Source: Pelodera strongyloides
Taxonomy: Eukaryota; Nematoda; Chromadorea; Rhabditida; Rhabditidae
Assembly: GCA_036852015.1 (NCBI GenBank)
Contig: JAANDG010000489.1
Location: 48,502-112,501 of the forward strand
DNA length: 64,000 nucleotides
Direction of reading: 5' to 3'
A program made the translations under genes and the position numbers. Of the stretch, positions 13,701 to 31,931 are shown one piece after another (the first letter of the stretch is position 1; the number at the start of each line of letters is the position of its first letter). Under the pieces are notes generated by a model. That model was not told the origin of the DNA and ran no database searches. It saw only the letters and a list, made by a program, of their open reading frames with translations.

Positions 13701-16700
13701 CTGATTTTCATAGATCGTCGTTTAGGAAGAGATTCCGCAAGGATTGGTCGCTAAGGTTAAATACTACCTAAAACGTTACTGGTACATTGCCGTGCCTGCG
13801 CATATGGTCTGCTGTTCTGCGTATTTCGCCGGATTCTATCTTCTTGTATACAGGTGAATATCTTATTATATAAAGGAGAAGAGTTTACTTGGTCTTTTGT
13901 TTGTATGCACGCAACGAAATCCTTTCATAAAGAAAATTTTCTATTCACAATCGAACGAGAACATACAAAATCTTTGCCGCTGGCGGGATTCGAACCCACA
14001 GCAGCCCGCAATCTCTCGCTTCACAGTCCAACGCTCTACCTACTGAGCTATGCTAGCTTATCACAAGTATAATCCTCTGCCCTACATACAGCACCGTCAA
14101 TAGCAAATTTGCATGGTAGCATTAGTCGAGTGGTGATCCAAACTGATTATTATACGTTTCCACAATCAGTGTGAATGTGTGGGAGGAGAAAGAGACAAGA
14201 GTTAACTTTTTAAATTGTAGCAATCCTTTTTTTTAAATAGGGAAACAATCGGCCGAAGGCCGATTCCTCCAGTCGGAGAAGAGCCCGTAGGGCTCTTCGA
14301 ACGGCTGGTGTTTGATAATTGAGCTTACGTTGCTAGTTGCTAGCGGTTATTTTCTCTAATCCTTACAAAACAGTTGTTCGGTGATTGACCTTAACGCGAT
14401 TTCGACAGCGTAAGCCGTAAAAAGGTAAGGAGGGCAGTTAGTACGGTAGTACGACTTTACGTTTTGTCATTTTGTGGTTAATAGTCGACGTAGGCATAAA
14501 TACGTTACAGCAATTTGGTTTCAACATGTGTAGCTATAAGTTTTTGTTTGTACTTGTATGCATCCCGGGCCGGAACCCCCTCACCCCACCAAAGGTGTAA
14601 AAGTTGGTAGCTGGGTAAAACCAGCGGAGATAAATCGACTTCCCGAGCAGATTGGCCACCGGGAAGTTTAAATGGCCAGTATGTCCAGCCTCTGAGCTGG
14701 ACCCCGGTGCACCGTTTCCGCGGATTCGGTTGATATAACCCGGTTCACTTTATCTTTTTTACTTTTGTATGCAGTGCTAATTGGGTGAGAGTATTTGAAG
14801 TTTTTGTTCCTTTTCAGTGGCGTTGATGTTGTTTCTCTACTACATTTTTTACATATGCCCAATGGTTTGGTGGAAAAGGTGGCCAGTACACCGCCGAGTG
14901 CGGGAGCTTTCGTCGTTGCTTTTATATTGTACAAGGTAAGTCAATTACGTGACTTTTGTTAGCGTTCGTATGAACAAATATGAGTGTGACGTCACCCAAG
15001 ATGTTTGAAATGCTCGAGTGATGATTCTATGCTATGTTTTATGTTTTTTTTCTCGATTTTTTTTAAAGAACGATTTAAGAACAAACTCAAAATACACTAT
15101 ACGTCTCTATACTGTTGGTATACACTATTTCTAAATATCTATATGTTCTACTTCTACTTTGATTTTCTCGTTTCGTCGTCTTTCACGTCGTTGCGCTGTT
15201 TTGATGAGCATAATAAATATTCAATTAAATACACGTTGACGTTGGGAATAGCGAGCTACTATAATTTATTTGTCCACCACTGCCATTGATACAACACATA
15301 ATTTTTCAAACGTACTTTTAGATAATGGATATTTTTCGTTGGGATACATGGCGTTATAAAGTACGCGTACTTTCCTAAAGTGCGCACTTTATAACGTTTT
15401 ATTATCGTTATCGTGTCTTTATACCGGATACGATATTTGAGCGAAGAACATGATCAAGCAACACAAGCTACGAAGAATATTAACATGTTTCCAGATAGCA
15501 ATGCCGCTTCGTTATTTGACTACACTGGGTATCATCCAACTAACATTCCGCATATTACAACGAATGGGTAAATTGAGGACGGCACGCGAAGTGGAGTACT
15601 CGGTTGGTTTAATTGTAAGGACATTGTCTTCGGTGCTTTGTTAGTTGTGGTTTTTGAATTGTAGTTTGTAGTAGAAATTTTGTGTCAAGTAAGAATACTT
15701 CCGGGTTTCGTATGACATATGGTAAGTTTAGTCGATCCAAAAACACATTCTAGGCAAGGGTTCTCTTTTTTCTCTCTTTTAAGATGGCCTATATCGCTGG
15801 AGCGAACTACTTCGGTAGACCAGGGCGGACTGCAAGGACCCCTTCGGGGCCCTGAAGAAAAGTCCTAGCTTTAACCTTTTTAACCTTTATATGATAAAAG
15901 TAGTTTTGTGAGTTATCTTTTCTTTTCAGGCACGTTTGGAATATGAGAAAGGTTTGAAGAAATACGGACGACGTTTGTATAGGTGAGTTTTTTTAATGAT
16001 ATTTTTGCTGTGTATTTATTAGTATTAAAAAAATAGAGTATTAGTTGCATTTTTGTATATGATTTTTTTGTATTATTGTATGAGGAATGAGGAGTATTAC
16101 TTGTATTTTTGTATGATAAAAACTACAGTAGTGTAGAGTATTATTATTATGTATGCTCCTGTACGACTCTTACAGTATTACTAATGACAGAGAACAATAG
16201 GTTGCTTGCTTTGTGGTGATATGCTTCTCATGTTTGATTCTAGACTTCGCTCACTTCGCTGTAAAGTGTACTGTAATGCATAATTATGTGGTACTTAGCA
16301 TGGCGAGTTGACTGGCACTTTCAATTTTTGCATTTTAGACATCGTAATAAGGGTGTCCGGGAAATTTCCAAGAAGAATATTGAACTAGAAGAGCACGCAC
16401 GAGCAGTCAAGGCTGCCGGAGCTGGACAGATACCGACGGTGAAAGAAAAGGTAACTTTTTAAATAGTGAGCGTAAATTATAAGTCATGATGAACTTGTAA
16501 TAATCGATCAGTCGTGGCTTCAGGAGCTGGAACTGGATAGGTGCCTCAGGTAATTCCTTTAAAGTATTATAATTATGAGCTACTGTAGGCCTAAGGTAAG
16601 GCCTGTAACAGCGTAAATAATGGAGTAGAAAACATGCAATATGGTAATATCCGTGTGTTTGGAATTTCTTGTATTCTTGTGATGTACATATCCCGATATT

Positions 16701-16814
16701 TGGCATTAGACGATTTAGCCTTTCTCTAGAACTTAACGTCCTTTTTATTCTCTCTGTTGTTTTCAGCCGACGACTACCAAAACTCCTCCTGTAGAAAAGA
16801 AGGACAGTAAGTAG
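10767..16814 (+). CDS. FAM210-like mitochondrial DUF1279 protein
   Basis: Eight exons join in phase: 10767-10871, 13031-13102, 13726-13853, 14818-14935, 15495-15614, 15930-15982, 16339-16450 and 16767-16814, giving 251 aa. The N terminus (MLRVSNFVGRGLVPLGRTTL) is basic and lacks acidic residues, like a mitochondrial targeting sequence. A DUF1279 core follows: WYIAVPAHMVCCSAYFAGF, SGVDVVSLLHFL, GAFVVAFILYK and IAMPLRYLTTLGI, matching the human FAM210A motifs PVHLV...WFGTFY and KIATPARYTVTLG. The C-terminal third is highly charged and probably helical, as in FAM210A. FAM210A/B are inner-membrane mitochondrial proteins linked to mitochondrial translation and cell differentiation; the exact role here is inferred. 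A Helitron sits 7 nt inside intron 3. I cannot say whether it corresponds to FAM210A or FAM210B. Confidence 0.9.
11511..11690. mobile_element. Family A TTAA foldback MITE
   Basis: The left end is TTAAAGCGAAATACCGGCCG and the right end is CGGGCCGGTATTTCGCTGTAA, with a shared interior (GCTGCATAAGAGTGCTGG). It lies in intron 1 of the FAM210-like gene. Confidence 0.9.
11880..12007. mobile_element. Family C inverted-repeat MITE (CAGAGGCCGTATTCACC)
   Basis: The termini CAGAGGCCGTATTCACC and GGTGAATACGGCCTCTG are perfect inverted repeats, with GGGAGCCC near the centre. ATTAA flanks both ends, consistent with a target-site duplication. Confidence 0.9.
12410..12920. repeat. Direct repeat pair, about 135 bp, offset 372 bp
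   Basis: 12410-12541 and 12782-12920 share ATAAATTGCATATTTTTC at the start and GGTGGGTGCCGGTAGCGTAA at the end, with small differences between. GGACCACCCACGAAG motifs occur between and around the copies. It is intronic in the FAM210-like gene. Confidence 0.85.
13861..14308 (+). mobile_element. Non-autonomous Helitron, 7 nt inside a FAM210-like intron
   Basis: The element starts TCTTATTATATAAAGGAG after an A and ends CTGG before a T. The 3' hairpin GAAGAGCCC-GTA-GGGCTCTTC lies 7 nt before the terminal CTGG. These are the structural marks of Helitrons (TC start, CTRR end, subterminal hairpin, A|T insertion). It has no Rep/helicase coding. It carries a tRNA-like segment at 13976-14057. A second + copy is at 52274, and - strand relatives are at 18906, 33394 and 40970. 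Confidence 0.85.
13976..14057 (-). tRNA. tRNA-like pseudogene inside the Helitron
   Basis: Read on the minus strand it has a D-arm (AGCTCAGTAGGTAGAGC), a T-arm with B-box (GGGTTCGAATCCC), and an anticodon-like loop CTGTGAA that would read as GTG (His). The anticodon stem does not pair well, so I regard it as a tRNA-derived passenger, not a functional tRNA. The same segment is in the Helitron at 52274. Confidence 0.6.
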
Positions 16815-18375
16815 GTATTCAGTGGCACCAGTTTGCATATTACTACTGTAAGTGTAAGTCTTCTTCTTCCACATGATAATGCTCATTGCTTTATTTGGCT
16901 GCTTTTCATAAGATTAATATTCAGAGTTATTGAGTTATATAGTGTTCGTATTTTCACGCTTAGTAGCCTTACTCTTAATACTTAGTATTATTCTTCCGTT
17001 AGATGTGAAGTAGTTTCGTTGTTTGTGATAGGGGCCCCCAACACTGCCGTGTAACCATTGTCAGGTATTTAATAACTAAGACTGGCACTGGGTAATGTAG
17101 CTGTTATAAATTTACTAGTTTATGCTCGATAGTCATATTTTGAAATGTTTTCGAGTCCTTTGTAGTTTGTATTTGTAGCTGCAATGTAGTTTGTTGCCTG
17201 CTTGTGTTTCCTGGAAATATTTTTGCTGTTTTGCAGTTATCAATGATACTTCTTCTCGCTCCCTGATCGTTTCATTTGAGACTGATTATCTGACCTTTTT
17301 ATTTATCACAGAATGCTTCCAGATACAAGAAACAAGGTGCTCTTGTTCTTTTCACGAATATTTTCTGTTTTCTTGCTTTTTTTTTTATTCTGCTCATAGT
17401 TTATTGCTGGTTTGTATATGATTCGTATTGTAACTCATTGATTATTGTTTAAAATTAATTAGAATTTTTATTAGTTATTAGTATATTAATGAGTAAGAGC
17501 TCTGTATTATACTAATTAATTAGTACCAGTGGGACGTGCCAAAATGATAATGAGTTGATGAATGCCTAATTCTTGTTTTGCCTATAATTGATCTTAATAT
17601 TGCTAGCGTTAGTTAGTTAGTTTAGGTTTAGGTGTTTAGTTCTTAGGTCTTAATTATGTTTTTAGTTGGTACTTACGGTTTATCTTTTTGTTTCACTAGG
17701 ATTTTCTGCTAGCTAGTAACGCTAGCTTTGATTTATTTATGGATTTAGGAGCTATGAACTTGGTACGAATGTAAATTTTTTCATAATCTAGACAGCTTTG
17801 CGCGTGAATTATTTATTGTATTCACGCGTGAATGGTGTTTAAATGTTCTGCTTGATGAATTAAATTAGGGTAGTTTTAGTTCGAATTACTGATCCTAGTG
17901 TCCAAAATTAAAGGATCGTAGAACGTTGGGCGTAGGATGTACTTATTTTCGAAGCGCTCAACAGTAATATTGAATCATTGTAACAGACGTCATTTTTGGT
18001 CCTTGAATGTCTCATTGTATCTACATGTATGTGTGTATACTGTATAGTTTTTAAATGAATTTTTTTAATACGGTGAGAGTTTTTGTTTGTGAAAACTGCC
18101 AACAAAAGGGTTTGTTTCTCGTAATATTTTAGCGACATAAACACATCTGGTGGTAGCAGAACTTATTATAGCATGGACAGCCGCGCTCAGCTGCATGAAT
18201 TTGAAAATTTGAACATACGTGTGGGTTGCAAGCGCTGTGATACATAGGTTGTTTCAGTGCTAGGAAGGGAATATATGTAATAGTTACGTAATTAGGGCAT
18301 AACGAAAATGAAAGATTAATTGATTCGATTTATGGTTAAGCATAGGTTTACGTGATTTTGACGTGATTTATTTTT
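16815..18375. other. Intergenic region between FAM210-like gene and NitFhit
   Basis: No exon was recognised. The stretch is AT-rich, with GCTAG/TTAG-rich simple sequence near 17600-17720. It presumably holds the 3' UTR of the upstream gene; no clear AATAAA was seen. Confidence 0.4.
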
Positions 18376-18377
18376 AG
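18371..18377 (+). other. Putative spliced-leader acceptor of NitFhit
   Basis: TTTTTAG ends at 18377, 52 nt before the first in-frame ATG. An alternative acceptor (TTCCAG) lies closer to the start. Confidence 0.35.
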
Positions 18378-18429
18378 CCGATTTCTCGATCGGCTTCCAG
18401 CTGGTGTATTTCGAACCGAAATTCCTCTG

Positions 18430-26084
<7,655 letters not shown>

Positions 26085-26168
26085 AGGAGTGAACTGTGAA
26101 TAAGAGAAGGAGGAACGAGCTTCAGCTGTACAACAACTGTAAATTATGTAGATTCTTAGTAGGTGGAG

Positions 26169-26174
26169 AATAAA
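26169..26174 (+). promoter_or_regulatory. Candidate polyadenylation signal of NitFhit
   Basis: AATAAA lies 85 nt after the NitFhit stop codon and is followed by a T/GT-rich stretch. Confidence 0.75.
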
Positions 26175-26223
26175 GAGCTTTTTGTAGTTGTATTGTGTCC
26201 GTCATGTGGGTGGTTCTGCGTAA

Positions 26224-26643
26224 TTAAAGGGTCAGGCCCATTTCAAATTACCCCTATTTTTGATGATTCCATCTGATTCTCCACGTCAAATATAGTAGGA
26301 TTCAATATTTTTCTAATTTTCAAGAGCAAAATTCACACACCATTCAGCAATTTACCGTGGGCAGTCATACCCAACTATTTATCGCAGTTGGCACGCCCGT
26401 TCGAGCTGATTGGCCAATATCGCAATTGCCACGCCCAATAGAGCATATAGCCCAATTAGCGCGAAGGGGCGTGACAACTGCGATAAATAGTTGGGTATGA
26501 CTGGCAATGGTAAACTGCTCAATACTGCGTGAATTTTGCGCTTGAAAATTAGAAAAATATCGTATCCTACTATATTTGACATAAAGAATCAGATGGAATC
26601 ATCAAAAATAGGGGTCATCTGAAATGAGCCTGACCCTTTAAAG
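26224..26643. mobile_element. Family D-like TTAA foldback (AAAGGGTCAGGCCCA)
   Basis: TTAAAGGGTCAGGCCCATTT at the left pairs with GAGCCTGACCCTTTAA at the right. The arms extend about 180 bp each (TATTTTTGATGATTCCATC and its complement), with GGGCGTGGC-type sequence at the centre. Confidence 0.88.
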
Positions 26644-27580
26644 ATATTCTTTGTGCATAGTTAAAAAAATTCTCGCGGTAGTTTGGGAAACATGTGTTTC
26701 AATTCGGTACTGTAGTTATCAGTGTATGCTGATAACCTAAAAAAAATTCTTAATCAATTCATGAGATAGTAGGTGAATCGAGGAGTGCGCAGGGGGAAGA
26801 CTTACTTATCTAGTGGGTACTGTAGTTTTCAGTCGTTATCTGTGCTAATAAGGTATGAATTATTCTGGATCAATTCTAGGCGAAATAGTAGATGAATCGA
26901 GGAGGGCGCAGGGCGGTGAGACAGTGTAAACATGAGATGGTTGAAAATAATACGATGTGGCGGCTAAGGGGAAACAAAAAGGATCGGGCACTCGAGAGCA
27001 CGGTCCCGACCCAGATATTGGTGGATTAGGACTGGATGCGATGATGCCAGAACCTGGACCACGTCAGGACTAAGCCTAAGCCTAGGCCTATCGTGGACCA
27101 CGTCAGGACTAAGTCTTGGCCTAGGCCTATCCTGGAATAACTCATGACGGTGTCTTCTTGGTCCTAGTCGTGTGCTTTTCAATACTTCCTTATTATTCTT
27201 TGTTTTTGATAGTTTTGGCCAAATACGTATAATATATAGGATTCATAAAGGCTTGATCAACTAGTTTTTGAAGGGTTTTTTTTTATATCTGGAGCCTGGT
27301 CCACGTCATATATAGTGTCCTGACACAAATCTTGTACTCCTACCAGTCCTACCACCCTCTATAACTTTCCACATTTGATTTTTTGCGTGAATTATTCATA
27401 AGGAAATAAGTAATGCTTACTCTATCCCGGAGGATAAAAAAGGCTAAAAAGAACAGAAGAAAATAACCTACGTTTTACGTTTTACTCTGATTGTTAGTAA
27501 CGACGATATGTACTGTACTTCTTGATTGATTGATTATGTGACATCATTCGTAAATGCTTATTTATAGTTATGCATGCGTA
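26644..27580. other. Intergenic region before the peptide precursor
   Basis: There is a diverged direct repeat at 26705-26796 and 26816-26914 (both end GAATCGAGGAGKGCGCAGGG). A 39-bp tandem pair at about 27057-27136 contains GGACCACGTCAGGACTAAG and GCCTAGGCCTAT. No exon was recognised. Confidence 0.5.
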
Positions 27581-27584
27581 TAAA

Positions 27585-27590
27585 CTTCAG
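27585..27590 (+). other. Putative spliced-leader acceptor of the peptide precursor
   Basis: ACTTCAG ends immediately before the ATG at 27591. It excludes the in-frame ATG at 27570 as the start and exposes a clean signal peptide. Confidence 0.55.
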
Positions 27591-28518
27591 ATGAAGATCC
27601 GAGCGAACGCATTCTTATTCGTTTTTATTATTCTTTTATCCTTCACGAATCCTGTTGATGCACGCGTTGATGGAATACGATTTATGAGGTATGTTCATTT
27701 CTCATCCTTATTTTCCCGATTTACTTATTGGAATTACTTGACTTCTGTACGACCAGGGCTAACGATAATGAAGCGAATGCGACGTAAAGTTTAGTTGGGT
27801 CTTGGGCCTGAGTCTGAGCCGAAGCCGAAGCCTATGCTGAATTAGAGTTATAGTAAGTAGTAACTTCAACAAGAGATAGTTGTATCTTGTATTTATCGTT
27901 CGATGCCATGTAAGGCCAAGGGCTTATGTCTGACTAGTAAACGTTTCAGTGATCCGATACAACTTCTGATGCAGGACAGCTATTCTTCGCTAAAAAGGCG
28001 GAACCGATTTGCAATGGATAATACAAAAAGGCCGCGTATTTTGGTATGTACATTCCTTTGTGTATTTCTGCTGCCACAGTTGCACACACAATATCATAAC
28101 ACGTAAGATCACATAATGGAGCACAATTTGCATATTCGTAGTCCAACATAGGTTTTCAATCCAATTCAAGGTTTTCAATCCAATTCATAACTCTTTAAAG
28201 CGAAATGCTGGCCTCTTTGGAAAATTTGCATATGATAAGCAAATCCTATGTATCCTATGCTAATTTTGTACGATTGCCGTGGACCATCGTACACAATTAG
28301 CATAGGATACATAGGATTTGCTTATCATATGCAAATTTTCCAAAGGGGCTTGCATTTCGCTTTAAAATAAATTACCTTGCTTACTCTTTCAGGTACGGCG
28401 GCGCAAGTATAATCCCCTACCCACTTTTTATACTTCGAATTTCGGATTTGCTCCTGCCACCCTCCATAGACGGTACAGCTCGTCTCCGCTATCAGATATG
28501 CTATTCTCTGGACGATAA
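27591..28518 (+). CDS. Secreted neuropeptide-like precursor, 105 aa, unrecognised family
   Basis: Three exons join in phase: 27591-27688, 27950-28043 and 28393-28518. The protein opens with a classical signal peptide (MKIRANAFLFVFIILLSF, cleavage likely after NPVDA). The remaining 81 residues are basic and contain several mono-, di- and polybasic sites: KRR before NRFAMDNT, KR before PRIL, RRRK before YNPLPTF, and HRR before YSSSPLSDMLFSGR. There are no cysteines and no transmembrane segment after the signal. This layout is that of a preproneuropeptide processed by proprotein convertases. I do not recognise the predicted peptides as any named nematode NLP or FLP family, and there is no GR or GKR amidation site apart from a C-terminal Gly-Arg. 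Introns are short with good GTATGT donors and TTTCAG acceptors. A family B MITE lies in intron 2 and a CT microsatellite just after the stop. It could also be an antimicrobial or other secreted basic peptide. Confidence 0.62.
28194..28365. mobile_element. Family B palindromic TTAA MITE in peptide-gene intron 2
   Basis: TTTAAAGCGAAATGCTGGCC and GGCTTGCATTTCGCTTTAAA bound a near-perfect palindrome of about 170 bp. It ends 27 nt before the acceptor of exon 3. Confidence 0.92.
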
Positions 28519-28544
28519 ATATTAGAGAAGTATCCTAGAAGCTC

Positions 28545-28559
28545 CAATTCTCTCTCTCT

Positions 28560-28623
<64 letters not shown>

Positions 28624-28624
28624 G
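28545..28624. repeat. CT microsatellite after the peptide gene
   Basis: About 80 bp of (CT)n with occasional TTT, starting some 30 nt past the stop codon, so probably in the 3' UTR. Confidence 0.95.
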
Positions 28625-29288
28625 TTTCATCCATTTTCGGGCCCTCACATGCTGTAAGATCACTACTGTAAGTAAATGAACTGAGCAGTTAATATGGTAG
28701 TTCGTATGTATCCGGTTAAATATGCTACATAAAACTATCAATTGTCCATTTTAGCTTATTCGCTAGACAGTTAATATGGTAGTTCTTATGTAAACTAACC
28801 TAGGACTCCAGTATATTGTCATTGCATGCACACACATATCTGTACAAAGGCGGTCGTTTTTATTTGAACTGTACGTACAGCTTCGCTTTGTACTCTAATT
28901 ATTTCGTATTTCGTACATAACTTATTGTCTGCCATGTAGATAAACGGTTTATCCTTCTTGTTATTGTATAAAAAATGTAAAACAAAAAAGAATTTTAAAG
29001 TTAGCACCAGTAACACCAAACAAAACCTCTTCAAATACAAGTCATTTTTTTGTATTATTAATCTATCAAAATTTATTAATAAAATAAAACCTGCTGTAAC
29101 TAACTCTATGTACTAATGACCTAACATTATAAGTGTCGTCTTGATTCGTTCCAGTGTGTATTGACAACATTGAAATTTTATAGTACAGAGATGGAAGGAG
29201 TAAAAAGCGAAAATAAAGTCATAACATAAAATATATATCTACGCCACGTTCGTCGTCTATGGATCATATGGCCATAATTCCCAGCTTC

Positions 29289-29294
29289 TTTATT
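29289..29294 (-). promoter_or_regulatory. Possible polyadenylation signal of mARC gene 1
   Basis: AATAAA on the minus strand, about 270 nt downstream of the stop codon. Weak support. Confidence 0.3.
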
Positions 29295-29564
29295 TTATGG
29301 ATATCATAATGTAAACTGTATTTTGTTAACTAAAATAAGAGAAGTTTGCCAACTGTATCAACAAAAACAAACATAAATATGCACCAATGTTCTATGTATT
29401 TATATTTACTCCCTGCTAGTTCAAATCACAAAAAAAAAACAATAAAATATGAATCCGATCCTAAGGAAATACATAGATAGGGTTTATGTACAACCTAAAG
29501 ATTTAGGTACAGTAAAATCACAACAAAAATTACAGCTACAGTATTTTCTTCTGAAGAGCACAAT

Positions 29565-31838
29565 TTAGAATTCACTCTTCTTATACTTGGCCCATACGGT
29601 AGCACCTTCGTAGATATATCCCTCTTTGTCCAAAGCTGCTTGTACGCCGAAGATACCAGTGAATCCGAAAGCCTCACGCATGGTACCTTCGGGAACGGGT
29701 TTGTGCCTGGATTAGGTAAAATGTTACCATGTATAATTGAATATAATATATAATAGATGCAAAATAAATCAACTACGAAGGCTGTACATCGTAAGTAAGA
29801 AGATATATACGATGGGGTACTAAAGCGTAAAAGTATTACGCGTTACCCTATATTTGAAGCTATCTTTATAAAGTTGTTCAAAGTTATACCTTTCCTGAAC
29901 AAATATAATCTACGACATTATAAAATATGTGAAATAAAATAAAAATAAAATAAAAACGGCTTACTTTCTCAATGTTTGCATGACTTTCTGCTCTCGTACG
30001 GCAGTGTCGGGGTCTACAGTAATTGTTTGACATCTGGAAAATGGAAGTTTAGTTGATAATTAAAGTTTTCGGTGCGCGGCGAGAGGTTGGCGCACCTGTT
30101 TATCCGCCACAATGGCTACCATAGGACCGGCGCTAACTACTGGCATCGAATTAGCTCAAGAGTTATGGGGGTAAGTAACTGGTCTAGCCTTACGTTGCAG
30201 CCTAGGCTATGCTAATAAGAACCAACCTCTGACACGGCTTGAAGCACTGCATTCTCACTTGTTCTCCAATTCTCAAATCCAACCATTTGTTCTCATCCCA
30301 AGCTGGGCAATCGGACACGACGATATTGGCACGAAATTGGGAACTCTTTTTCTGAAGTGGCGAGATTACTGTGCATCTACAGTAAGATAGGGATCGACCT
30401 GGCGCGTTACGTCATACGCATTGCACTGAAGTGTGTATGTGTAGAATACACGGCGCATATATCATGGACGCGGTTCTAATGGTAAAGACTACGGTAGCAC
30501 TCGTTGCGGTAGCGTCGTTCTGCGCTACGGCGTGATTATTTACCAACTGTTCAATAATCTTGAATATCACAGTAATACTATAGTTTGCAATTACTTATCA
30601 TTAGTATTTTTTTTAACTTTTAGAAATAGTATTAAAGCGAAATGCTAGCCTCTTTGGAAAATTTGCATATGATAAGCAAATCATATGTATCGTATGCTAA
30701 TCTTGTACGATTGCCGTGGACGATCGTACAAAATTAGCATAGGATACATAGGATTTGCTTATCATATGCAAATTTTCCAAAGGGGCTAGCATTTCGCTTT
30801 AAATTAGTACCTGATCGACTCCGTTCTCTGCCAACTGTTTGTTCAAATCAAAAAGGGATCCCTCACTGCTTAACATGTATGGGGTGGCATTCATGTAACG
30901 GATCTGAAAGTGTAAAAAATTGTTGCAAGGTTCGCGCGCTCCTGGCGCACCTGTGGCCCACATTGACCCCGTGGGCGATGCACCTTGGCCTAGGTGGCCC
31001 TGCAATCTAACACTATCGCCAAGCATAAAGGCGCACATGAAATATTCGCGAAAAAGTTAGTATGGGTTTGTGAAGCGAATACAGGACAACAGGTATTGTA
31101 TCATTATATATATGCAGCAAAGCAGGAATACGTTCTGTGCAATTTCGGCACATAATGGAACACAATGTGTAATACATGGGAATGCAGTTGTGCGTTGTCG
31201 TATATGCTTCAAAACCACGTGCAGTACAGCTTTAATAATTCCTACCTTTTCATCTCTCTTTGGTACGGGGTTGTTCTTCCACCAACGTGGGTCAGCAACA
31301 CAATCTCGTTCCGTTTTCAATGAAGGCTCGAACATCAAGAGACGGGCATCTGAAGGGGAGAAATAAAATTTTTTTATGGATCTACACGAGACGGGCGGGG
31401 AAATAGTAGATGCTACTAATTTTTGTTTGAGTTCATACTACGGTACATTAGGATTCATTGTAGTGTTCACATTTGTGAAAATTGTGGTCCAGCTTGTTTG
31501 TACAGGGAATAAAACTGTGCTTCCCCTAATGCTTTTAGGTAATGTTTAAAAAAAGTGCATGTGATGGTCTACATATTTTCTCGTTTACCTTGTTATTTTG
31601 TACTTGTCGTTTTTTATCAATAAAAGTTGTATATATATAATATTGCTTATCATTTAGTAAAAATTTCATTCGCAAACCCCTCAATAGGGAAAGAAAAACA
31701 AAGAGTAGCGATGTGAAATGATAAGGGACCAAACTGTACACACATGCTTCCAATCAGGGTGAAGTAAAAACAAGACAAACACAATGCACGCACACACACG
31801 CACACACACACACACACGCACACATACACACACACATA

Positions 31839-31931
<93 letters not shown>

